NCBI GenBank assembly: GCA_026545765.1
Contig: CM048841.1
Location: forward strand, 93,577,352-93,641,351
Direction: 5' to 3'
DNA: 64,000 nt
DNA from: Plantago major
Lineage: Eukaryota; Streptophyta; Magnoliopsida; Lamiales; Plantaginaceae
In this document: one piece after another, positions 21,973 through 32,705 of the stretch
Layout of the letters: every line of letters starts with the position of its first letter
Numbering within the stretch: position 1 is the stretch's first letter
Notes under the pieces: generated by a model
Databases searched by the model: none
Told to the model about the DNA's origin: nothing
The model's input: the letters and a program-made list of their open reading frames with translations, nothing else
Made by a program: the position numbers and the translations under genes

Positions 21973-23134
21973 TAAACTTGATCTTGTGTGACATGGCCAA
22001 TACTTGTGTCAAGGCTAAAAGTTTTTTTGGAGTTGTACAACGCATATATACTATATTTTCAAGATCCACAAAGAGGTGGCAATTTTAAAGGATAATGTGA
22101 AATGGTTGACTCCTAAACCTTTGTCGTGTACTAGTTGGGAAAGTCGTGTTGATAGTGTGAAAGCTATAAGATTTCAAATAAAAGACATACAAAATGCTTT
22201 AACTAAAGTTTCTGAAGTTGATCTTGACGCTAAGATAAAAAGTGAAGCTAACTCTTTGGCAACTCATGAACTCGGTAAGTTTGAATTTTTGTTAGCACTT
22301 GTTATTTGGTTTGATGTGTTATCTCATGTGAATGTGGTTAGCAAGCAACTGCAAACTAAGGATATGCATATTGATGTTGCAATAAGAGAAATAAATATTT
22401 TGATTGCATTCTTTAAGGATTATAGAGAAACTGGTTTTTCTAAGGCATTGGAAAAGGCTAAGGAAACAGCTACAGAATTAAATGTTGATACTAATTTTTC
22501 TCAAAGACGTGAAATCCTTCGAAAGAGGCAATTTGATGAGAATCGAGATGATGATGTATCACATTTGTCTGAAGTGGAGTCATTTAGAATTAATTATTTC
22601 ATATATATTATCGATCAAGCAATTTCTTCATTTAAAATAAGGTTTGAACAATATCAAGAATATAAAAATCTATTTGGATTCATGTTTACATCAGAAAATT
22701 TACATTCTTTGGATGATCCAACTTTGACAACTTGTTGTATGAATCTTGAAAAAGCACTTGAGCACAAAAATCAATCAGATATTGATGGAAATTCTTTGTT
22801 TGTTGAATTGAAACTTATTAGAGAGTTCATGCCTAATACGAAGATGAGAGCTATTGAAATTTTGAGTTACATAAAAGATGTTGGTTGTTATCCTAATGCA
22901 ATGGTTGCTTACAGAATTTTGTTAACCATCCCTGTTACCGTTGCATCCGCCGAGAGAAGTTTTTCCAAGTTGAAGTTGGTGAAGTCCTATCTACGCTCTA
23001 CAATGTCACAGGAACGTCTCAATGGCCTAGCGATGATAGCAATTGAGAAGGATATAACCGAGAAACTTGATTATGAAGACCTAATTGATGATTTTGCTTC
23101 AAAAAACGCTAGAAGAGTTGCGCTTTTCAAGTAA
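21948..23134 (+). pseudogene. hAT transposase 3' half, right-arm copy
   Basis: This is the longer of the two copies. From about 21948 the plus strand reads CGCHSLNLILCDMANTCVK, the conserved hAT block upstream of the insertion domain. A 1-bp deletion near 22080 shifts the frame. From 22076 the frame is open for 352 codons to 23134, covering SWESRVDSVKAIRFQ and the C-terminal dimerisation motif ASAERSFSKLKLVKSYLRST. This open frame has no natural ATG at its start. The element's right end is visible at 23283-23294 as GGGCCGGTCTTG, a decayed version of the GGGCCGGCCCTG terminus of this hAT group. It is preceded by GGGCCCC-rich subterminal sequence. The 5' half of the gene is missing, so the copy is inactive. 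Confidence 0.85.
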
Positions 23135-23294
23135 TTTTTTAGTTATGTGTAATAATATCTTGAGAGAATATTTCAATGACTTATAATATATGATTTTTAT
23201 TATTTAATTATAATATAAATTTTTTATTTTGTTAATGCTTGGGCCCCGTTTAAAATTTTCGCACAGGGCCCCTTAAATCTATGGGCCGGTCTTG

Positions 23295-24546
23295 TTTGTA
23301 TTATTGCCCAAATGCACAGCTTTGGGGGAAAATGTCCTAAAGTTTGGGGGTATGGCACGCGCATGCAGTACAACGTTTGGTCATCCCGACATGATTGGTC
23401 CCCATGTTTTAATTCTTTTGGCAAATTTCATCCTTTTGACGAAAAATCGTCCATTGATCAAGTTGACTGCTGATGTGTCAACTTGGTCAACTACTTAAAT
23501 AACAATTTGACGGACAACATTGGTCCATGATTCTCATGGTGTACCATTTTAAATCAAGCTATTAATATATTACACATTCTTTGGAAAAAGTTTGCTCCAA
23601 AAGAATAGTTACTCCAAAGGTTGCATTCTAAGTATTAATTTAGGCATGACGTACAAATTTGACATATGGCCCTTAAAAATATTCAAGACGGGCTTATGTG
23701 CCATATTGGTTATGCAATATTCTGCCTTGCCTAGGTGCCTTACCAAATTTCCTGATCCACCCTGGATGGATGGGGCGAGGTTAGTCTAGTCTAGGGATGC
23801 TCAAATTAATTACAAGATCCATTAATCCGGTCTGAAAATCTGCATTTACGAATCCGTATCATGTCACGTATTACATTTTTCACATCCATTAATAGCAGAC
23901 CGGATTAGAGATGACAATTGAGCCAGGGTCCTGCCCAAGCTCGGCCAAAACTTTCAGGCTTGGCCCGATTATCAAATGCTATTCATATTTTTATTTGAAA
24001 TATGCATCCCATATTCAAGACATGAATACAAGTTGAGATTATGCTGCATTGTAACAATATTGTTATAAATTACAAGTACATGTATCACGCGTGAACTATT
24101 ATTGTAAATTCACTAATTTTTAGTGTTATAAATTAATGTAAATGATCTTCGGGTACCAAATTGGACGTCTTATATTGAAATTCAAATTATTCATGGTATA
24201 TATACCAATATAATCATATCGAAATAAACTCAAAGTAAATACAGCAACATGTATATATGATTTTTGACATTGAGATTTATAACACGCATATTATATCTCT
24301 CATATCAAATGTGAAATTTAATTAATATAGGGAAAATCACAACATGAAACTACTACGAAGAAACATATATAAGACGACACAAACTAATGAGAAATACAAC
24401 TTAATTGTCTCTTAATTTATTCATTATCCAAAAATTATGATCACTTGAGCCTTCCAATTTATTTAGTTTCAGAAGATCTACTTTTACCTGCATGAAACAA
24501 GAAATTGACTTAGTTTCTAAGGTAACAAATTAAAATAGTACATGGA

Positions 24547-24547
<1 letters not shown>
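23295..24547. other. Right-arm counterpart of the extensin 3' flank
   Basis: Reverse complement of about 19340-20587. It holds the far half of the inverted extensin copy's 3' UTR intron and downstream region (acceptor near 24485-24490). No other gene was seen. Confidence 0.6.
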
Positions 24548-24607
<60 letters not shown>

Positions 24608-24632
24608 TATACACATATAAATATATATATAG

Positions 24633-24668
<36 letters not shown>

Positions 24669-24690
24669 TTATTTATCTATATATATATAG

Positions 24691-24751
<61 letters not shown>
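24548..24751. repeat. (TA)n-rich low-complexity tract
   Basis: About 200 bp of TA, TATAC and TATAG units. It corresponds to the short ATATATATA run of the left arm (19346 onward), greatly expanded. The Copia element inserted at its right edge. Confidence 0.9.
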
Positions 24752-24755
<4 letters not shown>

Positions 24756-25484
24756 TTATCTCAAATCAAGTTGAAATTGAAAACCAAGTTTCATTGGTTT
24801 TGCATTTAGTGAAACTAGTTTGAAAAGTTGGTTTTGCATTGAGTGAAACTAGTTTGAGATAGTTTCGAAAGTTTCAGTGAAACTAGTTTGAAATTTCGAA
24901 ACCAAGTTTCAAGTTTCGTAAATCTTATGAAACCAAGTTTGACTAATGCTTACTCAAGATGATTGACGGACGATTAATTCTAGATGATTAATGGCTGAGA
25001 TTGATTCAATCGTTAGTTTGTTATGAACGGTTATTAAAGAGAAGAGAAAGTATGAAGCGAGCAAGTTCTTGTCATTCGGTTTCGATTGATTTCTCGCCTG
25101 TTTCTTCATTTTTTGATCTGAGATTTTGGATAGAGGTTGAAGACGGTTATTAGCTCGACTGACAATTGGAAGATTCAGGTTTCGTGATCTGCACACAGAG
25201 AATTGGTTCGAGTTTTCGTCGTCGGTTCGTTTATCATTGAGATTGTGATCTTGTTTTCTCATTTGATTGATTGAGGAGTATAGATAGTCGATTGAGCTTG
25301 ATCTTTGTATAGATTGCATAAGCTTGTAATCGAATCTCAATTGATATAAATATACGTGCTTGGTTTCCCGTGGATGTAGGCTATTTTGGCCGAACCACGT
25401 AAATTCTGTGTTTCATTGTTTACGTTCTTGTTGATCGATTGATATTTGTGATTGTTTGGTTGAGATTATTGTTGTGACTCAACA
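24752..25484 (+). repeat. 5' LTR of the nested Copia element
   Basis: 733 bp. It matches the 3' LTR closely from about base 330 to the end. The first 300 bp differ at many short indels, mostly where the 3' LTR has TTTCAG or TTTCTG. Confidence 0.9.
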
Positions 25485-25536
25485 ATTGGCGCCGTCTGTG
25501 GGAAAGTTTTGAATCTCAACTGTTTTCGATCAAGCA

Positions 25537-26330
25537 ATGGGATCATCCATGAGGTTTGATGTTGAAAAGTTCACGGAGAAAACCGATTTCGGTTTATGGA
25601 AGGCCAAGATGGAGGCACTGCTGATTCATCAAGGTTTAGATGCAGCACTCTTGGGAGAAAAAGGATTTGCAGAAGGATTTGATGCCAAGGAGAAGGCTAC
25701 TATCATGGGAAGAGCTCGTAGCACAATCATATTGTCCCTTGATGACAAGATTCTCCGGGAAGTAATCAAGATCAAAACAGCTAAAGAAATCTGGGACAAG
25801 CTGGAAGATATGTATAACTCTAAAACTTCTGCAAACAAGTTGCATCTGAGGAAAAGATTGTTTAATTTTCGAATCAGCACAGATAAATCTATTTCCCAGC
25901 AGCTTGATGAGTTTAACAAGATGTGCCAGGATCTGGAGAGTGTTAGCATTGAAGTTTCTGATGAGGATAAGGCATTAGTAATCTTGGGAGCCCTGCCTAA
26001 ATCATATGAGCACTTCATTGATGCTCTAGTTATTCATAAGAGCACCAAGCTGACATATGATGATGTTGATGTTGCCCTGAGGAACAAGGAGCTGCATAAG
26101 GGACCCTCTACTGGTAATGACAATGCAGCTGAGAGTTTAAATATCAAGGAGAGGTGGAGCCATAAGATGCAAAGCAAGCAGAGGACACAATGCTGCAGAT
26201 GCCAGAAGATTTGAAAAACACAAATCTGCAGATGGAAATAACTCAGAAAAAAGGAAGTGCTTCTATTGCAAAATGCCAGGCCATCTCAAGAAGCAGTGTT
26301 TCAAGTATAAGAGAGACAAGAAGGCAGGAA
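25537..26330 (+). pseudogene. Copia gag (nested element)
   Basis: The frame from the ATG at 25537 gives 225 residues. It opens MGSSMRFDVEKFTEKTDFGL and contains the UBN2-type gag core (KEIWDKLEDMYNSKTSANKL, then HLRKRLFNFR). It is broken at about 26150-26214. The zinc knuckle CFYCKMPGHLKKQC (CX2CX4HX4C), which binds the genomic RNA, lies in a different frame at about 26260-26300. This protein would form the cytoplasmic virus-like particle. Two frame changes separate gag, knuckle and protease. Confidence 0.85.
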
Positions 26331-26459
26331 AATTGCAGGTTAATGGTACAGAAAACAATATGGCTCATAATGCTCATATTGCTGAGTCTGCACAGGTGTA
26401 TGGTGATGCTGAAGCTTTAGTGGTTTCTGAGGCTTGTTCAGTGGTGAAATCAAAGTCTA

Positions 26460-29400
26460 ATGATTCTGGCATCGGATTACGGATGCTCATTTCATATGAG
26501 CCCTAACCTTGAGTGGTTCATAAACTACAAAGCTGGGAAAGGTGGTTCAGTACTACTAGGTGATGATTTTGAATGCAACATTGAAGGAATTGGTGATATA
26601 AGGCTCAAGCTGCATGATGGAGTTGTAAGAATGCTTACAAATGTTAGGTACATACCCAAACTGAAGAGGAATCTCATTTCCCTTGGTGTACTAGATAGTA
26701 CTGGTCACAAATATTCCTCAGAAAATGGTGTTCTGAGCATTACTAAGTCTGGCATCATTGTAATGAAAGGCTTGAAGGAAAATGGCCTCTATTACCTGGT
26801 AGGTGATACAGTTTCTGGGGAATCTTCACATGTTAGTGCTCAAGACAATACTCAGCTCTGGCATGCAAGGTTGGGACATCTCAGTGAGAAGGGACTCAGA
26901 GAATTATCAAAGCAAAACCTGCTGTGTGGGGATCAAATAAATCATCTGCAGTTCTGTGAAAACTGTGTATTAGGAAAATCTCACAAGGTTGGTTTTAACA
27001 CAACAAAGCACAATACTCTAGCACCACTTGATTACCTTCATTCAGATTTGTGGGGACCAACAAATACACAAACCATGGGTGGAGGAAGGTATTTCATGTC
27101 AATCATTGATGATTATTCAAGAAAAGTGTGGTTGATAATATTGAAATCTAAAGATGAAGCTTTCATCAAATTTAGAGATTGGTCAATTGAGGTGGAGAAT
27201 ACTACAGGAAGGAAAATCAAGCATCTCAGAACAGATAATGGCTTGGAGTTTCTCTCAAATGATTTCAATGAGTTCTGCAAAAACAAGGGCATTGTGAGAC
27301 ATAAAACAATACCAGGCACACCTCAACAGAATGGAGTTGCTGAGAGGTTCAATAGAACTGTGCTAGAGAGAATCAGATGCATGTTGATTAGCTCAGGTTT
27401 GAGCAAATGCTTCTGGGGTGAAGCTGCTACTACAGCATGCTATCTCATAAATAGGAGCCCCACAACACCTCTGAACAACTTAACACCTGAGGAATTGTGG
27501 TCAGGCAAGCCTCCTTACCTAGGACATTTGAAGGTATTTGGGTGTTTGGCTCTGGCTCATGTGAGGCAAGGGAAGCTGGAACCAAGGGCACTTAGATGCA
27601 TTTTTCTGGGATACCCCACTGGTGTAAAAGGGTACAAGTTGTGGATAATTGATCAGAAAAAGTGTATCATTAGCAGGGATGTGGTATTTAATGAAACTAT
27701 CATGCCACTCAAGCCTGTGGACATCAATACAGGAATTCAGGTGGAGCATTGCAGTAATACATGTGATTTACATGCAAATGAGAAGCATACACCTGTGGAT
27801 GAGAATAGGGAACAAACTGATATGGAAAATTTATCCACTAGAGACACAGTTTCAGGCATCTCTGCAGATGAAACTAATGTGCTATCTACATATCAACTTG
27901 CTAAAGATAGAGAGAGGAGGTTAAATAGGAAAGTTCCTGACATGTATGGTTATGGACAGATGGGAAAATCATACAATGTTCCTTATGCTCTCTCAGTTGC
28001 AGAAGATATCAACTACTCAGAACCAAGCACTTATCAAGAAGCTATTAGTTGTACTGATAGTGAAAAGTGGAACACAACTATTCATGAGGAATTGGCTTCC
28101 CTGGAAAAGAATGATACTTGGGATATAGTTCCTATATCCAAGAACAAGAAGCTTGTGGGTTGCAAGTGGATTTTCAAAAGGAAGGTTGAAACTGGTACAA
28201 CACACACAATTAGATTCAAAGCTAGGCTTGTTGCAAGGGGCTTTACACAGAAGGAAGGTGTAGATTATACAGAAATCTTTTCACCTGTGGTAAAGCATGT
28301 GTCTATAAGGATTCTCTTAGCCATGGTAACTCAATGGGATTTACAACTACAGCAGATGGATGTCAAAACAGCATTTTTACATGGTCTGTTACAGGAAACA
28401 ATATATATGAAAATCCCTGAGGGCATTCATATTGAAGACAAGGAAAGCAAGGCATGTTTGTTGAAAAGATCTCTATATGGTTTAAAACAAAGTCCTAGAC
28501 AGTGGTATAAGAGATTTGATGAATTTATGAGCTCAATACAGTTTACAAGGAGTGTATGACATTTGTATATATTTTTCAAATATTCAAAGTGAGAGTTGTA
28601 TATTTCTTTGTTATATGTTGATGATATATTGATAGCTGGGAAGTCTCTTGATGAAATTAGTATGTTAAAGGCTAAGTTGAGCTCTGAGTTTGAAATGAAA
28701 GATCTGGGAGAAGCTAGTAGAATACTTGGTATGGACATTAGCAGACAAGAACATGATAGAAGCTTATTTCTATCACAATCTGCATATCTGACTAAGGTGC
28801 TTGCAAAGTTCAACATGAATATGTCTAAACCTGTATCTGTACCTGTAATTCCTGGAACTAAGATGTCTGTAAGTCAATGTCCTGTGAAGCAAGCTGATAT
28901 ACAGGAAATGTTCAAGATTCCTTATGCAAATGCAGTAGGGAGCATAATGTATTCAATGATTTGCTGCAGACCAGATTTAGCTTTTGCAATGAGTATCATT
29001 AGTAGATTTATGAGCAATCCAGGTATGATACATTGGAATACAGTGAAGGGAGTACTCAGGTATATCAAGGGAACAGTTCATCATGGTCTGAAGTTCTCTG
29101 CATCTTCTACAACTGAGCTACCACTGAAAGGTTATGTAGATGCAGATTTTGCATCTAATGTAGTTTCAAGGAAATCTGTTACAGGTTTTGTGTTTACTTT
29201 GTTTGGTACTGCCATCTCATGGAAATGTTCTCAGCAGTCTATAGTAGCATTATCTACAACTGAGGCTGAGTTTATTGCAGTAACTGAGGGAATCAAGGAA
29301 GCCATATGGTTGAATGGTTTGATTACAGAGTTGGGCATTGAACAAGGTTGTGTTTCTGTGATGTGTGATAATCAGAGTGCCATTCAGTTAGCAAAGCATC

Positions 29401-29591
29401 AGCATTTTCATGAAAGGACCAAGCACATAGATGTGAGATTATATTTCATAAGAGATATCATTGATGGAGGAACTGTAAGAGTGGAGAAGGTTCATACTAC
29501 AGAGAATGCTGCAGATTTCTTAACAAAAGCATTGTCAGCTGCCAAGTTCAAGCATTGTGCAGACCTGATAAATGTTGGTGAATTGGTCTGA
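26460..29591 (+). pseudogene. Copia pol: protease, integrase, reverse transcriptase, RNase H
   Basis: A 699-codon frame (26460-28559) begins in the protease, where the expected D-S-G is seen as D-Y-G (SDYGCSFHMSP). Integrase follows with its zinc-binding pattern (HARLGHLSEKGLRE, then CENCVLGKSH) and catalytic HSDLWGP, RTDNG and E in NGVAERFNR. RT follows (KARLVARGFTQKEGVDYTE, then DVKTAFLHG). Two stops (28557 and about 28590) flank a locally shifted stretch just before the RT active site, LLYVDDILIAG, at about 28610. The same frame then continues to 29591 through RNase H (GYVDADFASN, then STTEAEFIAV). The product would copy and integrate the element. The disablements are few, so the element is fairly young but dead. 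Confidence 0.9.
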
Positions 29592-29728
29592 ATTTTTTGC
29601 ACAGAGATTCTGGAAGGCATGCTCTAGCCATAAGGGAGCTTAAGTGGTTGTTTGTTCTACCGAGTAAAGAACAGTAAATTGGGAAAAGAGCATGTAGACT
29701 TGATTTTGAGCTAAGGTGGAGTTTGTTG

Positions 29729-30471
29729 TGTTTTATCTCAAATCAAGTAAGTTGAAATTTCTGAAACCAAGTTTCAGTTGGTTTCAGACGAGTGAAACTA
29801 GTTTCAGAAAGTTGGTTTCAGACGAGTGAAACTAGTTTCAGAAAGTTTCAGAGTGAAACTAGTTTCAGAAATTTCTGAAACCAAGTTTCAAGTTTCAGAA
29901 ATCTTATGAAACCAAGTTTCAGCTAATGCTTACTCAAGATGATTGGACGGACCAGATTAATTCTAGATGATTAATGGCTGAGATTGATTCAATCGTTAGT
30001 TTGTTATGAACGGTTATTAAAGAGAAGAGAAACAGAAGGAAACAGAGCAAGTTGCTGTCATTCAGTTTTCGATTGATTTCTCGCCTGTTTCTTCATTTTT
30101 TGATCTGAGATTTTGGATAGAGGTTGAAGACGGTTATTAGCTCGACTGACAATTGGAAGATTCAGGTTTCGTGATCTGCACACAGAGAATTGGTTCGAGT
30201 TTTCGTCGTCGGTTCGTTTATCATTGAGATTGTGATCTTGTTTTCTCATTTGATTGATTGAGGAGTATAGATAGTCGATTGAGCTTGATCTTTGTATAGA
30301 TTGCATAAGCTTGTAATCGAATCTCAGTTGATATAAATATACGTGCTCGGTTTCCCGTGGATGTAGGCTATTTTGGCCGAACCACGTAAATTCCGTGTTT
30401 CATTGTTTACGTTCTTGTTGATCGATTGATATTTGTGATTGTTTGGTTGAGATTATTGTTGTGACTCAACA
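29729..30471 (+). repeat. 3' LTR of the nested Copia element
   Basis: 743 bp with repeated blocks of GTGAAACTAGTTTCAGAAAG near its start. It ends CTCAACA directly against the TA/GT microsatellite of the right arm. Confidence 0.9.

Positions 30472-30520
<49 letters not shown>
30472..30520. repeat. (TA)n(GT)n(GA)n microsatellite
   Basis: The reverse complement of the short CACACACATATATAT run at 19330-19355, but expanded to about 17 GT units. Confidence 0.9.
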
Positions 30521-30521
<1 letters not shown>

Positions 30522-30664
30522 CATGCATGAACGTACGTACGTAGTGCGATGATTAGCTTTTAACAAATTCATATAACAATATATAAGGTTGAAAATGTGA
30601 ATTTTCAAGTATCCTATCACTAGTGGAAACTTAGGAAATTTGGAAGTCCATGTTCATTGTGCAA

Positions 30665-31570
30665 CTAGTAGTGTGGTGGAGGTGGAGAAGTGTAGTAGTA
30701 ATGGTGGGGTGGTGGCGACTTGTAGGTTGGTGTTGGTGGAGGTGGTGATTTGTACACCGGAGTTGGTGGTGGAGGAGGAGAGGACTTGTATACGGGTGTT
30801 GGTGGTGGTGGAGATTTCTTAGGAGGAGGTGGGGGTGGAGATTTATGTACATAAGACTCCTTGGGAGGTGGCGGTGACTTATACACCGGGGTTGGTGGTG
30901 GCAGGGACTTCTTGGGAGGGGGTGGAGACTTGTACACGGGTGTTGGTGGTGGTGGAGACTTGTACACGGGTGTTGGTGGCGGGGGAGACTTGTACACGGG
31001 TGTTGGTGGTGGTGGAGACTTGTAGACGGGTGTTGGTTGCGGGGGAGACTTCTTGGGAGGAGGTGGAGACTTGTAAACGGGTGTTGGAGGTGGCGGAGAC
31101 TTCTTGGGAGGTGGTGGCGACTTGTACACGGGTGTAGGTGGAGGGGGAGATTTCTTGGGAGGTGGTGGGGACTTGTACACGGGTGTTGGTGGTGGTGGGG
31201 ATTTCTTTGGAAGAGGGGGAGACTTGTACACAGGTGTTGGTGGTGGTGGAGATTTCTTTGGAGGTGGAGGGGACTTGTACACAGGAGTTGGTGGTGGTGG
31301 TGATTTCTTAGGAGGTGGAGGTGACTTATACACCGGGGTTGGCGGTGGTGGTGATTTGTAGACCGGTGTTGGCGGAGGAGGAGATTTGTAGACCGGTGTT
31401 GGTGGCGGTGGGGACTTGTGGACGGGAGTTGGTGTTGGATACTTTTTAGGTGGTGGAGGTGAGCCGTAAATGTAATGATCGTTCGCATTGGTGGTTGTTG
31501 GCATGCAAAGTGCCAGGATAGCCACTAGGAAAGTGGCATAAGTTAGAGAAACCATTGCTTTGGTTCCCAT
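30665..31570 (-). CDS. Extensin, right (inverted) copy
   Basis: The reading frame gives the same 301 residues as 18274-19179: signal peptide, SPPPPTPVYK repeats and HHYYYTSPPPPHY tail. About 1.1 kb of upstream sequence, with TATA box, is shared with the left copy, so the promoter is duplicated as well. Downstream, the 3' UTR differs. A 4-bp loss turns the CCTAAGTAAGTTT of the left copy into CCTAAGTTT, removing the GTAAGT splice donor, and a 5.7-kb Copia element separates the gene from the old intron acceptor near 24485. The protein may therefore be normal, but its transcript end is probably changed. If both copies are expressed, opposite-strand read-through would give hairpin RNA. Confidence 0.92.
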   Translation of the reverse strand: MGTKAMVSLTYATFLVAILALCMPTTTNANDHYIYGSPPPPKKYPTPTPVHKSPPPPTPVYKSPPPPTPVYKSPPPPTPVYKSPPPPKKSPPPPTPVYKSPPPPKKSPPPPTPVYKSPPLPKKSPPPPTPVYKSPPPPKKSPPPPTPVYKSPPPPKKSPPPPTPVYKSPPPPKKSPPQPTPVYKSPPPPTPVYKSPPPPTPVYKSPPPPTPVYKSPPPPKKSLPPPTPVYKSPPPPKESYVHKSPPPPPPKKSPPPPTPVYKSSPPPPPTPVYKSPPPPTPTYKSPPPHHYYYTSPPPPHY

Positions 31571-31616
31571 GTTTGTGTTTTAAGTTGGTGTTCTTCTCTT
31601 ACGACTGAGAGCACCC

Positions 31617-31625
31617 CTTTATATA
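31617..31625 (-). promoter_or_regulatory. TATA box of the right extensin copy
   Basis: TATATAAAG on the minus strand, 47 bp upstream of the ATG, identical in sequence and position to the left copy. Confidence 0.7.
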
Positions 31626-32705
31626 GTTAAAACATTTCAACATTGTCAGTGAAATAAATAAATAATCCAAATCAAGTCATAATTTGTAGTACAAAATATA
31701 TTACTAGAATACTAAATATACTCACCGGCTCACCGCATTATAAGACTTGTCTGAATATGACACTGAACCATGGCTGTCAACAATAGCTAGTTTTCTACGT
31801 ACTAATAAAGCTTCTTTTTTTTTTAAGAATTAAAATGAATTTAATATAATGCTTTTTCAACGTACTAATAAAGCTCGATCGAGTTTAATATAATGTGAAC
31901 ATGTGTCTCCAATTCTACACTTCAAGTGCTTGGCATTTTTCTCTATCGGATGAAATATGTTCTTTATATTTTCATTCTCTTTATGCATAATAACATAATT
32001 TTATTAATGATCAATATAACTAAAATAAGGTATGCTCTCACCTATCAATTAGAATTGCATTTTTGCCCCATACTAATGGAATTTACACTCTTAACCGGTA
32101 GAATTTCTCCTTCATCACATTTGACATTTCTTCTACCCTCTCAATTTATTTTTGATCCCGCCCCGCACACATTGAGTAATGCCGATCAAAATGTTGCAAC
32201 TTGCTAGTGATGTATACAGAGTCAGCCTTAATTTGTTTTATTGTAAACTTGAAAGTTAAAAGTTAAAGGTGAATTGATTATATATATGAAGCATATTAAT
32301 ATATTTCATAGTAAATTTAAAGCCTCTGTGAATAGTAAAAAGAGTATGTACAAGATAATAACACATATATAAAATCCGGGAGGCGGAGAGAGGGAGGGAG
32401 TGATACAAAAGTTATGAACCTTTCTTTTTGTAAGGGGCCGCATGCTTGTTGCAAATTGCCCATAGCTTCAGTGGATCATATACTAAATTATTTATCTGCA
32501 TGGCCCTTTCTCCATGCAAATTGGTGATTATCTAACATCCCATAAAATCTAGGTAGGAAATTAATTAAACATAACTAAAATCCAAAGCTAAAATGAATTA
32601 ATGTCACTTCTACAGGTTTGTGTAATTAATCAATTCATATACATTATCTAACAACACTACCGGTCACTTTTGGCCTCATCTTAACCTCATTAGAGATGCC
32701 CAACG

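Larger units (their letters stand above)
24752..30471 (+). mobile_element. Copia LTR retrotransposon (Tork/Tnt1-like), 5.7 kb
   Basis: LTRs at 24752-25484 and 29729-30471 begin TGTTTTATCTC and end GACTCAACA. A candidate primer-binding site, TGGCGCCGTCTGTGGGAA, starts 2 bp after the 5' LTR (25487). A purine tract, AAGGTGGAG, lies just before the 3' LTR. The interior holds gag, protease, integrase, RT and RNase H in that order, which defines Copia. It lies in a TA repeat, so the flanking ATATA duplication cannot be distinguished from the microsatellite. It is absent from the left arm and so arrived after the inverted duplication. It lies in what would be the 3' UTR intron of the right extensin copy. 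Confidence 0.93.
17122..32705. repeat. Large inverted duplication (about 4.6-kb arms) spanning extensin and hAT
   Basis: The stretch 17122-21743 reappears reversed and complemented as 21973-32705 once a 5.7-kb Copia element (24752-30471) is set aside. Matching landmarks on both sides are the outer edge CGTTGGGCATCTCTAATGAG, the extensin promoter and gene, the AC/GT microsatellite, the 3' flank, the hAT terminus and the hAT transposase 3' half. The two extensin proteins are identical by inspection, and the hAT parts differ by very few residues. Differences are mostly short indels. The unmatched centre is about 230 bp (21744-21972) and lies within or beside hAT coding sequence. Outside the arms, the flanks are unrelated: unique DNA on the left, a Copia LTR fragment on the right. 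Confidence 0.93.

Noticed and set aside
22076-23134. Intact hAT transposase gene
   Set aside because: The open frame begins without an ATG, lacks the N-terminal finger and first catalytic region, and is preceded by a frameshift.
24542-24823. 93-codon Tyr/Ile-rich frame
   Set aside because: It is a translation of the TA microsatellite.
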